From contig NZ_JAFIMU010000007.1 in assembly GCF_017302985.1 (NCBI RefSeq), positions 1,240,001-1,304,000 on the forward strand: 64,000 nt of DNA, given 5' to 3'. The notes under the pieces are model-generated. The model saw nothing but the letters and a program-made list of their open reading frames with translations. It ran no database searches and was not told the DNA's origin. The translations under genes were made by a program, and so were the position numbers. The DNA comes from Corallococcus macrosporus (GTDB lineage Bacteria > Myxococcota > Myxococcia > Myxococcales > Myxococcaceae). Of the stretch, positions 28,205 through 38,000 are shown one piece after another (the stretch's first letter is position 1; each line of letters begins with the position of its first letter).

Positions 28205-29494
28205 CTACTCCGCCTTCCGGGTGTCCGCCGCCGCGGTCTTCTGCGGCTGCGGCTGCGCTTCCGCCTCCGTGTCCACGGTGACGTAGGCGCTCATGCCGGG
28301 CTTGATGGGCAGCGCCTTCAGGTCACCGTCGAAGCGGATCAGCACCGGGATGCGCTGCACGACCTTCACGAAGTTGCCGGACGCGTTGTCCGGAGGCAGC
28401 AGCGCGAAGCGCGCGCCGCTGGCGCCCGCGAGGCTGTCCACGTGGCCCTTGAACGCGTGGCCGCCGAAGGCGTCCACCTTCACGTCCACCGGCTGGCCCG
28501 CGCGCATCTCACCGACCTGGTCCTCCTTGAAGTTGGCGACGACCCAGATGTCGTTCTGCGGAACCACGGCCATCAGCGGGCGCTCCGGGCCCACCATCTG
28601 CCCCACCTCCACGGTGCGGCGGCTGACCACGCCGTCCACCGGGGCGCGCACCTGCGAGTAGGACACGCTGAGCTCCGCGAGCGTCAGCGCGGCGCGCGTC
28701 TGCTTCAGGCGCGCCTCCGCCAGCTTCAGCGCGGCCTGCGCGGCCTGCACCTGCACGGGGGCCGTCTCCGCGGCGGAGAGCTTGCCCTGCGCGGCCTCCA
28801 GGCCACCGGAGGAGCTCTGGATGCCGGCCTCCGTGGAGGTCAGCCGCGCGCGGGACTGCTCCAGCGAGGCCCTGGCGGTGTCATACGCGGCCTGGCGGGC
28901 GTCGAGGTCCGCCTGGGCCACGGCGCCCTGCTCGCGCAGCTGCTTGATGCGGCCCAGGTCCGTCTCCGCCAGCTTGAAGCGGGCCTCGGCCGCGGTCACG
29001 TCCGCGCGGGCCTGGTCCAGCGCGGCCTTGGAGGAGCTGATGCCGCTGGAGGCCTGGGTGACGCCGGCGCGGGCCTGGCGCAGGTTGGCGCCCGCGTTGG
29101 CCTCCGTGAGGGTGAGCTGGGCCTGGGCGTTGGACAGCTGGGCCTCGGCGCTCATCACGTCGGCGCGGGCGACCTCCAGGCGGGCGTCCAGGTCCGCGTG
29201 GTCCAGCTCCACCACCACGTCGCCGGCCTTCACCACCTGGTTGTCGTGCACCAGCACGCGGGCCACCTGCCCGGCCACGCGCGGCGACACGTTGGCGATG
29301 CGGCCTTCGACCTGGGCGTCGTCGGTGGACTCGTGGCCGTGGGTGAGCAGGAAGCGCGCGCCTCCGCCCAGCACCGCCACGCCCACGAGGATGGGCAGCA
29401 CCTGCCTGGCGCGGGAGCGCTTCGCGGGCTTCGTGGCGGCGGGGGCTTCGGTGGCGGGGGCGGCTTCCAGGTTCGAGGCGGTACGGGTCGTCAT
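28205..29494 (-). CDS. HlyD-family membrane fusion protein (EmrA-like)
   Basis: 429 aa. A cytoplasmic Lys/Arg-rich N-terminus, one membrane helix (about 33-50), a biotinyl-lipoyl half starting GRIANVSPRVAGQVARVLV, a long alpha-helical hairpin with repeated Ala/Gln/Leu heptads (about 105-260), the second lipoyl half (VRAPVDGVVSRRTVEVGQ) and a beta-barrel. Known: it bridges the inner-membrane permease to an outer-membrane channel. The hairpin is longer than in E. coli EmrA. The C-terminus is Gln/Pro/Lys-rich. It is the middle gene of the MarR-HlyD-DHA2 operon. Confidence 0.95.
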   Translation of the reverse strand: MTTRTASNLEAAPATEAPAATKPAKRSRARQVLPILVGVAVLGGGARFLLTHGHESTDDAQVEGRIANVSPRVAGQVARVLVHDNQVVKAGDVVVELDHADLDARLEVARADVMSAEAQLSNAQAQLTLTEANAGANLRQARAGVTQASSGISSSKAALDQARADVTAAEARFKLAETDLGRIKQLREQGAVAQADLDARQAAYDTARASLEQSRARLTSTEAGIQSSSGGLEAAQGKLSAAETAPVQVQAAQAALKLAEARLKQTRAALTLAELSVSYSQVRAPVDGVVSRRTVEVGQMVGPERPLMAVVPQNDIWVVANFKEDQVGEMRAGQPVDVKVDAFGGHAFKGHVDSLAGASGARFALLPPDNASGNFVKVVQRIPVLIRFDGDLKALPIKPGMSAYVTVDTEAEAQPQPQKTAAADTRKAE

Positions 29495-29541
29495 TGTTGT
29501 TGCTCGGGACGGCTGTTGAAGATGGGGTGTGGGAGGTCTGC

Positions 29542-30048
29542 TCAGGGGTCCCGCAGGGCGGGAATGCCGGAGGACACCTTGGCGAGCAGGGCGCGAAGGG
29601 TGTCCCGCTCATCCAGGCTCAAGGGAGCCATGAGCGCGGCGATGCGGCGGTAGTGGTCGGGCATCATGTTCAGGATGAACTCGCGCCCCTTCGAGGTGAG
29701 GTGCACGGAGTACATGCGCCGGTCCTCGGGGTGATCCGTGCGGGAGATGAAGCCGTCCTTCTCCAGCGTGTCCAGCAGCCCCGTGATGGTCGCGCGGCTG
29801 CACCGCGACAGCTCCGCGAGGTCCGCGGGACGCAGCGTCTCCCCCGCGTCCTCCGCCGCGAAGAGCTGCACCAGCACGACGAAGCGTCCGTGCGACACGC
29901 CGTGCCGCGCGAAGTGCGCCTCGTAGGCCTCGGTCAGCTCATTGGAGAGACGCAGCATCGTCAGGCAGGTCTCGATGGCGCTCGGGTCGAGCGCGGGAAA
30001 CCGTTGGGCCATCTGCTTCAGCCGCTCGTACCGGGGCACGAGCTTCAT
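29542..30048 (-). CDS. MarR-family transcriptional regulator
   Basis: 168 aa taking ATG 30048; the frame extends upstream to a TTG at 30120, but that codon lies inside a likely -35 box. The winged-helix core has RPADLAELSRCSRATITGLLDTLEKDGFISR and the wing DHPEDRRMYSVHLT. Known: MarR proteins usually repress adjacent efflux genes and release DNA on binding phenolic or lipophilic ligands. As first gene of the operon it probably represses its own promoter and the pump. Confidence 0.93.
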   Translation of the reverse strand: MKLVPRYERLKQMAQRFPALDPSAIETCLTMLRLSNELTEAYEAHFARHGVSHGRFVVLVQLFAAEDAGETLRPADLAELSRCSRATITGLLDTLEKDGFISRTDHPEDRRMYSVHLTSKGREFILNMMPDHYRRIAALMAPLSLDERDTLRALLAKVSSGIPALRDP

Positions 30049-30073
30049 CGGCGTGGCGTTTTTTGGACGGGGA

Positions 30074-30120
30074 GGAGCCAAGACGCGACGTCTAATAAGG
30101 CCCCTAACGATTTTGCGCAA
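30074..30120 (-). promoter_or_regulatory. Candidate promoter of the marR-efflux operon
   Basis: On the minus strand TTGCGC (30120-30115), a 17-base spacer and TATTAG read as a weak sigma-70-like promoter about 40 bases before the MarR start. Short AT-rich repeats (TTAGTCAGG, TTAGGGGCC) lie in and above it and could be regulator contacts. Confidence 0.4.
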
Positions 30121-30178
30121 GGTGATTTCGTCGCCTGACTAAATCCTTGATTTCACGACCGGGAGATGGACCGTCTGG

Positions 30179-31282
30179 CTACTCGGCCGCCCTCGACTCC
30201 GCGTCCGTGGGAACGCGCTCCAGGAGGAGAACGACGCGCAGCTTGGGATGACGTTGCTGCATGGCGCGCACGGCGCGCAGGTCGAAGGACTGCACGTCGG
30301 CCCGCTCGGCGAGCCCTGCCTCCAGGATGTCCCGGGCGACCGCGTCGCCGTGCGCCGGGCCGACGGCTGTCGTCGCGGAAGTCTGTTTGAGCTCCACGTT
30401 GAAACGGACGCGCCGGGCGTTTCGCGCGCGGAGTGGGTCACGGGCTTCGTGCGCGGCATCCGCCTGATCCGCCGCGAAGGCGAACACCTGGCGCAGCGTG
30501 GGGACGGTGTAGGGATGCCGGAGTCCGGTGCGGGCGGCGAACGCGACGGCCTCGGGTGAGTCCACGGGGTGGTTCGTCTGGTACCGACGGTCCGGGAGGA
30601 GTTGGTCGCAGACGAAGTCGGCCTGGAGCCTCGCGACGGTGAGGGTCGCGATGGGAATGGCGGCCCTGAGCGGGCGTCCATCCGCGTGGCGGCACTTCAC
30701 CGGGGACAGGTCCGGGTCGTGGGAGAGCACGGGGACGCCATCGGCGGTGAGGACGGTGTCCAGTTCCAGCGTGGTCATCCGGGAGTCGAGCGCGGCCTCG
30801 AAGGCAGGCAGCGTGTTCTCCGGCCGCAGGTTCCGCGCGCCCCGGTGGCCCTGCGCATCGAAGCGCTTCGGGTCGATGAGCCCGTCCGCGTCCAGCAGGT
30901 CCCCGGGGCTGCCGTCCCTGTTGGCGTCGAAGTCCCGCACCACTTGCGCGAGGAGGTCCGGCCGGTCGCTGATGATGCCGTCCACGCCGCGCTGGAGCAG
31001 GGCCTTCATCGTGTGCGGGTCGTTCACGGTCCAGACGATGACGGGGTGGCCCGCTTCGCGGAGGCGGTCCAGGTCGATGCCGCCTCCGGGCCGGAGCAGC
31101 CGTACGTCCGGAGCGCAGACGGGCGCCTTGTCCCGAGCGTGCGCACGCAAGGTGTCCATGAGGCGCACCGTGGGGTCGTCCGCTGGCATGCCGGAGGCGC
31201 GGCCGCTCCGCGTGCATGCGCAGGCAAGACACGCCACGAGCAGCCCGAGAGGCAACCACCGGGTGAACGATGTCGTGCGCAT
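30179..31282 (-). CDS. Glycerophosphodiester phosphodiesterase family lipoprotein with permuted domain order
   Basis: 367 aa from ATG 31282 after AGGAGGG. A lipoprotein-like signal (PLGLLVACLACAC) starts it. Residues about 40-105 resemble the last barrel strands of a GDPD (IVWTVND with Trp84, then GVDGIISDRPDLL). An EF-hand-like loop DANRDGSPGDLL links to the normal beginning: GHRGARNLRPENT (His146), LELD, SHDPDL, NVELK near 295 and QSFD near 333. The protein then stops without a second WTVN segment. So the order is that of a circularly permuted barrel, or a tandem enzyme that lost both ends. Family activity is hydrolysis of glycerophosphodiesters to glycerol-3-phosphate. Confidence 0.85.
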   Translation of the reverse strand: MRTTSFTRWLPLGLLVACLACACTRSGRASGMPADDPTVRLMDTLRAHARDKAPVCAPDVRLLRPGGGIDLDRLREAGHPVIVWTVNDPHTMKALLQRGVDGIISDRPDLLAQVVRDFDANRDGSPGDLLDADGLIDPKRFDAQGHRGARNLRPENTLPAFEAALDSRMTTLELDTVLTADGVPVLSHDPDLSPVKCRHADGRPLRAAIPIATLTVARLQADFVCDQLLPDRRYQTNHPVDSPEAVAFAARTGLRHPYTVPTLRQVFAFAADQADAAHEARDPLRARNARRVRFNVELKQTSATTAVGPAHGDAVARDILEAGLAERADVQSFDLRAVRAMQQRHPKLRVVLLLERVPTDAESRAAE

Positions 31283-31323
31283 GGGCTGCCTTCCCTCCTG
31301 GGGTCGGTTAGGAAGCTGAAGCG

Positions 31324-31557
31324 ATGGACGTGAAGGATGCCACCGTGCAGGCAGCGCTGCGTCAGGCGTGCGACGACGCGGGCCTGCCCCAGTCCCTGCG
31401 CGGCTGCGTGTATCCGCTGCTGCGGGATCCGGAGGGTGACTGGCCCCCGTGCTGCGGCGGAGGCTGCATGCCGTGCACGTCCACGCTGGCGGACGTGGCG
31501 CTGCGCACGCTGGAGCTGCTGGGCACACCGCGACGCTCGCCCCTGCCGCCGGGCTAG
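31324..31557 (+). CDS. Small cysteine-rich protein, unknown
   Basis: 77 aa. AGGAAG precedes the ATG by nine bases and codon third positions are almost all G/C, so the gene looks real. Six cysteines include PPCCGGGCMPC, which could bind a metal or an Fe-S cluster; no membrane segment. It is divergent from the GDPD gene with only 41 bases between start codons, and its stop is one base from the stop of the SnoaL-like gene. No family recognised. Confidence 0.75.
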   Translation: MDVKDATVQAALRQACDDAGLPQSLRGCVYPLLRDPEGDWPPCCGGGCMPCTSTLADVALRTLELLGTPRRSPLPPG

Positions 31558-31558
31558 C

Positions 31559-32008
31559 TCAGCGGTTCGAGTGGTCCACCAGCACGTCCGTGCGCGGGAG
31601 CGACCAGTGCATCTGGACCATCCGCCACTCGGTGTCCCGGCGCTGGAAGGCGCAGGCCACGCGGATGCCTTCGAAGGTGACGGGCCCGCTGGCACCGACG
31701 AGCGAGACGTCCATCGCGGGCACCGTGAGGCACGCCATCGTGGAGGGCGCCGCGCCGCCGTGCCAGAGCTGCTCCGAGCGCAGCGTCACGCGGATGTCGC
31801 GCAGGCTCTGGAACTGGGTGCGGAAGGAGTGCGCCACCTGCTCCCAGCCGATGAAATGGAGGTTGGAGTGCGTGCCCACGACCACGATGTCGTCGTCGTG
31901 CCAGAAGAGCTTGGACAGCGCCTCCAGGCTCCCGCGCTCATAGGCATCCACGAACGCGGTGAAGCGCCCTGAGAGTTCCGTCTTCCATTCATCCCGCGTC
32001 GAGTTCAT
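31559..32008 (-). CDS. SnoaL-like (NTF2-fold) protein
   Basis: 149 aa. An NTF2-like/SnoaL-type fold is indicated by FVDAYERGSLEALSKLFWHDDDIVVVGT and the closing strand EWRMVQMHWSLP. Known: the fold covers ketosteroid isomerase, polyketide cyclases and many stress proteins. Its start overlaps the end of the NRPS-PKS gene by 20 bases, so it is the last gene of that operon and may tailor or cyclise the product; a role unrelated to the pathway is also possible. Confidence 0.85.
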   Translation of the reverse strand: MNSTRDEWKTELSGRFTAFVDAYERGSLEALSKLFWHDDDIVVVGTHSNLHFIGWEQVAHSFRTQFQSLRDIRVTLRSEQLWHGGAAPSTMACLTVPAMDVSLVGASGPVTFEGIRVACAFQRRDTEWRMVQMHWSLPRTDVLVDHSNR

Positions 32009-35000
32009 CGCGTCCCGCGTCCCTTCCCGCTGTCAGGTGCTCCCGGATGATCCGCGCCACCTCCGCCACGGAGGGCTCCTCCATCACGGTGAAGTGGTTG
32101 CCCTTCACGTCGTGGGCCTGGAACGGAGCGGTCGTCAGCGCCTTCCACCACGCCGTCGCATGCGAATCCAGCACCGCGTCCCGCTCCGAGGCCCGCAGGT
32201 ACACGAGCGGCACCGCGTGACGCCCCGGCGTATACGCCGCGATGGCCTCGTTGGTCGCGAGCACCACGTCGCGCAGCCGCGCGTCGAGTTCCATCGCCGT
32301 CCGCAGCCCCTCCGCCGCGCGCGGGGAGATTTCCCGGAACGCATCGATGAGCCGGAGCACATCCCCCACGCTCCGGACGCCCAGCCTGCGCGAGTCATCC
32401 ACCGTCACCGTGTCGATCTGGATGACGCCCGCCACGGAGTGGCCGCGCTCCAGCAGGATGGCCGCCATCTCGTACGCGATGACGCCTCCCGAGGAATGAC
32501 CGCCCAGCCAGAAGGGGCCGTGGGGCTGGAACGTCAGCAGCTCGTCCACGTACGTGCGCGCCATCGCCGGCACGTCGCGGTAGAGCACCTCACCGGGCTC
32601 CAGCCCCGACGCGCGGAACGCGTGCACGGGCGTGTCCGCGCCCAGCCGCTTCGCCAGCGGCAGGTACGTGTAGACGGTGCCTCCAATGGGCTGCACCAGG
32701 AACAGCGCCGTCCGGCCGCGCTGTCCCGCCTGGAGCTCCATTCGCAGCGGCGCTTCCTTGAGGAGGGGCCTCCCCGTCCGCTCTAGCTCCTCCTGCACCG
32801 CCTGCACCCAGGCGCCCAGCGTCGGGTGCTCCAGCACCGCGTGCAGCGACAGGGTGACTGCTAGCCTCGACTTGAGCTCGCGGTTGAGCTGCACGACCAG
32901 GAGGGACGTGCCGCCCAGCTCGAAGAAGTGGCTGTCCGGCGTCAGCGTGTCCACGCCGAGCAGCTCCTTCCACAGGGCCTCCATGGAGGCACGCACCTCC
33001 TCGCGGCTCAGGGTCCGAGGCTCGGCCGAGACGGGAGGCCGTGGGGGCCGTGGCGCCTTCTCCGCCAGCGAGTACCGCTTGCGCTCGAAGGGATACGTCG
33101 GCAGCACGACGCGCCTGCGCGGTTCGCTTCCGCGCACCGTGCTCCAGTCCACGGGGGAGCCCACGGACCAGAGCTGTCCCACGGCCTGGAGCAGCGCCTG
33201 CTCATCGCTCTCCTTCGGGTGACGCCGTCCCGCGTGCGCGCCGAGCGTGTGCAGCACCAGCCGCTCCCGCCCCACCCGGGGGTTCAGCGCCGTCAGCGTG
33301 GAGAGCATCCGTCCCGGCCCCACCTCCACGAAGATCCGCTCCCGGTCCTCCAGCAGCAGCTCCAGCCCGGCGGAGAAACGGACCGTGTGTCGCAGGTGGC
33401 GGGCCCAATACGTGGGGTCGCGCGCGTCGTCCGCGGTCAGCCAGGTGCCCGTGACGTTGGAGACCAGCGGAATCGCCGGGGACTTCGGGCGCATCGTCCG
33501 GGCCAGGTCCGTGAGCGGCTGCATCGCCGGCTCCACGAGCGCGGAGTGGAACCCCTTCGTGCGCGGAAGCCACTTCGTCCGCACGCCCCGCCCCTGCAAG
33601 CGCGCCGCGAAGTCCTCCAGCGCCTCCAGTGTGCCGGCCACCACGCACTGGCCGGGCCCGTTGACCGCGGCCAGGGACAGCCCTTGTGGCAGCTCCTGCG
33701 TCAGCACGGCCTCCGACAGGGGCACGGCCAACATGCCGGAGGGTGGCAGCGCGTCGCAGAGCCGGCCGCGCAGCGCGACCAGCGAAGCGGCCTGCTCCAG
33801 CGAGAGGACGCCAGAGAGACAGGCGGCGGCGTATTCGCCCAGGCTGTGGCCCAGGAGGCTCGTCGGATGAAGCCCCCAGGCGCCCAGCAGCTTCGCCAGC
33901 GCGTACTCCGTCGTGAAGATGGCGGCCATGCCCAGCGAGGGCGCACGGAGCGCCTCCTCCGCGCGCGCCCCGCCGTCGTCCGTGAGCAGCACGGCGCGAA
34001 GGTCGCGCTCCACCTCCGGGCCGAAGTGCGCGGCGCATTCATCGAAGGCTTCGCGATACGCCGGAGCGCGCCGGTACCATGCCGCGCCCATGCCCACCTC
34101 CTGCGTGCCCGTCCCCGGGAACAGGAAGCACACCTCTGGAAGCGGAGAGGAGGCGAGCTGCGAGGAGCTGTCCCGCCGGAGCTTCGCGATGGCCTCCTCG
34201 CGTGACTCGCAGGCGATGGCGCGCCGGTACGCGAACGCCGTCCGGCCCTCCTGCAACGTGTACGCGACGTCCGCCAGTGACTGTCCGGGATGCCGCTCCA
34301 GATGATCCGCGAGCCGCCGCGAGGCCGCGCCCAGCGCCTCCCCGCTCCGCGCCGAGAGCGTCAGCACCTCCATCGACGGGCCCGCGGTGATGACCTTCGC
34401 GGGCGGGGCCTCCTCCACGACGACGTGCGCGTTCGTCCCGCCAATGCCAAACGCGCTGACCCCCGCGAGGCGCGGGAAGCCTTCGGGCACGGCCCACGGC
34501 CGCCCTTCCCGGCTCACGACGAAGGGCGAACGCTCCAGGCCTGACTCCGGATGCGCGCGCTCGAAGTGCACGGTTCCCGGAAGGAAGCGGTGCTCCAGGG
34601 CCAACGTCGTCTTGATCAACCCCGCCACACCCGCCGCCGAGTCCAGGTGCCCCACGTTGCTCTTGAGCGCGCCCAGCACCACCTCGGGCTCCGACGCCGC
34701 ACGGTCGCCAAAGGCGAGCCGCAGCGCCTGGACCTCCAGCGGATCCCCCAGCGGCGTCGCCGTGCCGTGGGCCTCCACGTAGGTGATGTGACGCGGGGCC
34801 ACGTCCGCGTCGGCATGGGCCCGCGTGATGACGTCGCGCTGGCCCTCCACGCCCGGAGCGGTGAAGCCGACCTTGGCGTTGCCGTCGTTGTTGATGGCCG
34901 AGCCTCGGATGACCGCTTGGATGGAGTCGCCGTCCCGCAGCGCGTCCTCCAGCCGCTTGAGCACCACGATGCCGACGCCGCTGGAGGGCACCGTGCCCTG

Positions 35001-38000
35001 CCCCTTCGCGTCGAAGGGACGGCAGTGGCCATCCGGAGACGTGATGCCGCCCTGTTCGTGCAGGTAACCGGAGGGACCGGACGCGAAGAGGGAGACGCCT
35101 CCCGCCAGGGCCACGTCGGACTCGCCCGAGCGCAGGCTCTGACAGGCCAGGTGCACGGCCACCAGCGACGTGGAGCAGGCGGTCTGCACCGTGAGCGCGG
35201 GCCCGCGAAGCCCCAGTTGATACGCCGTCGCCGTGGCGAGGAACTGCCACGGATTGCCCAGGATGGACCGGTATGCGTCCGACGCCACGGACAGCGAGCG
35301 GAAGCGCGGCAGCACCTGATCCAACCAGTAGCGCGGCACGCCCGAGCCCGCGAACAACCCCGCCTTGCCGGGCAGGCGCTTCGGGTCATAACCCGCCGTC
35401 TCGAGCGCCTCCCAGGCGCACTCCAGGAACACGCGGAGCTGCGGATCCATCAGCCGCGCGTCCAGGGGGCTGTAGCCGAAGAACGCGGCGTCGAAGGACT
35501 CCACGTCCTCCAGCAATCCCGAGGCACGGACATAGGCGGGGTCGTCCAGGAGCTGGGGATCCTCGCCGGCAGCGAGCAGCGCCTCCCGGCTGAAGCGGGA
35601 GAGCCCCTCGCGTCCCTCCACCAGCAGCGTCCACAGCGCATCGACGCTGGGCGCCCCCGGGAACCGCCCCGCGCTGCCGATGACGGCGATGTGCTCCGAA
35701 CGCGCGGGACGCCGCTCGGGCTCTGGCGTCATTACCGGAGCCGGCTGCTCGCGCGAGTCCGCGTCCAGGTGCCGCGCGAGCGCTTCGAGGGTCGGGAACT
35801 GGAACAGCGTGGCCATGCTCACGCGGATGCCCAGCTCCGAGTCCAGCGCGGACTGGACCCGCGCGAGCAGCAGCGAGTTCCCGCCCGCGTCGAAGAAGCC
35901 CTCCTGCCGGCCCACGCGCTCCACGCCGAGAATCCGGCACCAGATGCGCTCCAGCGCCTGCTCGCGCTCCGAGGAGGGAGTGGCATCGGGAGCCGCCGGG
36001 GCCCTGACGGAGGGCAGCGGCAGCGCGTCGCGGTCCAGCTTCCCCGTGGGCCCCAGTGGGAAGGCATCCAGCAGCACCAGCTCGCGGGGAACCATGTGCG
36101 GGGGAAGCGTCTCACCCAGCGAGTCCCTGAACGCGAGCGTCCGCAGCCGTGACGCCGCGTCGGCATCCCGGGGGATGACGTAGCCCACGAGGTGCCGCTC
36201 TCCCGCGAGCAGCCGGGGTTCGACCACGGCGTCCCGGACGTCGGGCTGCTTGCGCAGCGCGGCCTCGATTTCGCCCAGCTCGATGCGGAAGCCGCGCAGC
36301 TTGAGCTGGCGATCCGACCGCCCGTGGAAGTCGATGCGGCCGTCCGGCCGGTGGCTGGCGACGTCACCGCTCTTGTAGAGGCGGGCGCCCGGCTCCGCGC
36401 TGAAGGGATGCGGGATGAACCGCTCCGCGTCCAACTCGGGCCGGTTCAGGTAGCCGTGCGCCAGCCCCTTGCCTCCGATGTAGAGCGCGCCGCGCACGCC
36501 CACGGGGACGGGCTCCAGGGCGTCGTCCAGCAGGTAGACCTCGTAGCCCGGGAGCGGCGTCCCGATGGCGTACGGCCCCTGACCCGCGATGCACTCCGTG
36601 CTCGTCGTGAAGACCGTGGCCTCGGTGGGCCCATAGACCTGGATGAACCGGCGGCCTGGAGCCCACGTGTCCACGAGCCGTGAGGGAAGCTCCTCACCGC
36701 CAATCGCGAGCGTCTTCAAGTCGGGAAGCGCCCGCCACGCCATGGAGCCCAGCGCCGACGGGGTGAACATCGCGGTGTGGATGCGCTGTCGCGCCAGGAA
36801 GTCCGCCAGCTCCTCACCGGCGGCCACGTCCTCCTGGGCCATCAGAAACAGCGTGGCGCCGGAGGAGAGCGTCGGGAAGATCTCCCCAACGGAGAAGTCG
36901 AAGCCGAACCGCGAGCACTGCGCCACACGTTGCCCGGGTGCGAAGCCGAAGCCGGAGACCACCGTCTCGGACAGGTGCACCGCGCTCCGGTGACCGATGC
37001 GCACGCCCTTCGGCTGTCCCGTCGAGCCGGAGGTGTAGATGACGTACGCGAGGTCATCCGCGGTGACGTGGACCCGTGGATTCTCCTCCGACCCACCACG
37101 CACCTGCTCCAGCGAGATCACCGGCACGCCCGCGCTGTCCATGAGCGCGCGTGTCGCCTCCTGCGCGAGGATGCACTTCAGCCCCGCGTCCCGCGCCGTG
37201 AACTCCAGCCGCGCCCGGGGATACGCGGGGTCCAGCGGCACGTAGGCCGCGCCCGTCTTCAGCGTCGCCAGCATGGCGGTGATCAACTCGAACGACCGCT
37301 GGAGGCACACCCCCACGAAGTCTCCAGGCCCGATGCCCTGTGACAGGAGGTGCTGCGCCAGCCGGTTCGCATCCGCGTTCAGCGCCCGGTAGCTCAGGGC
37401 CCTTCCCTGGAAGACGAGCGCCGGCGCATCCGGCGTGCGTTCCGCCTGCGCTTCGAACGGGTGATGCAGGCAGTCCGCGTTCGGCACGTCCTCCACGGCG
37501 CCCTGCGCCCATTCGAGCAGCCGCGTCTGCTCCGCTTCGGAGAGCAGCGGCAGCGCCGCCACCGGCCGCTCCGGGTCGCGCACGGCCTCGCGCAGCAGCG
37601 TCACGAAGTGGTCGCCGAGCTGGTGGATCATCCACGGCTCGAAGACGTCCAGCGCGTACTCCCACCGCACGGACATGCCGTCGGGCCGCTCATCCAGTTC
37701 GACGGAGAGGTCCAGCTTCGACGTCCCCGTGTCGATGTCGTGGGGCTCCACCCTCCAATCCGACCCGGGCACCGCGATGAGCGGCTCCAGCGTGCACGAC
37801 ACCTGGAACAGGGGATTGGCTCCGGGAACGCGCGGCGGGTTCACCGCCTCCACGATGCGCAGCAGCGGCGCGTCCTGATGTTCGAGCGCCTCCAGGCAGA
37901 CGTGGCGCACCCGAGCCAGCAGACCCCGGACGCTCAGCCCTTCGGAGAACCGGAGCCGCAGTGGCAGCAGGTTCACGAAGTGCCCCGAGATGGCCTGCGA

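Noticed and set aside
26624..29653. A 1009-aa plus-strand frame across the efflux genes
   Set aside because: His/Arg/Gly-rich low-complexity translation over two clearly recognised genes on the minus strand.
30049..30120. Extension of MarR to the TTG at 30120
   Set aside because: The added residues are basic with no homology look and the TTG coincides with the candidate -35 box.
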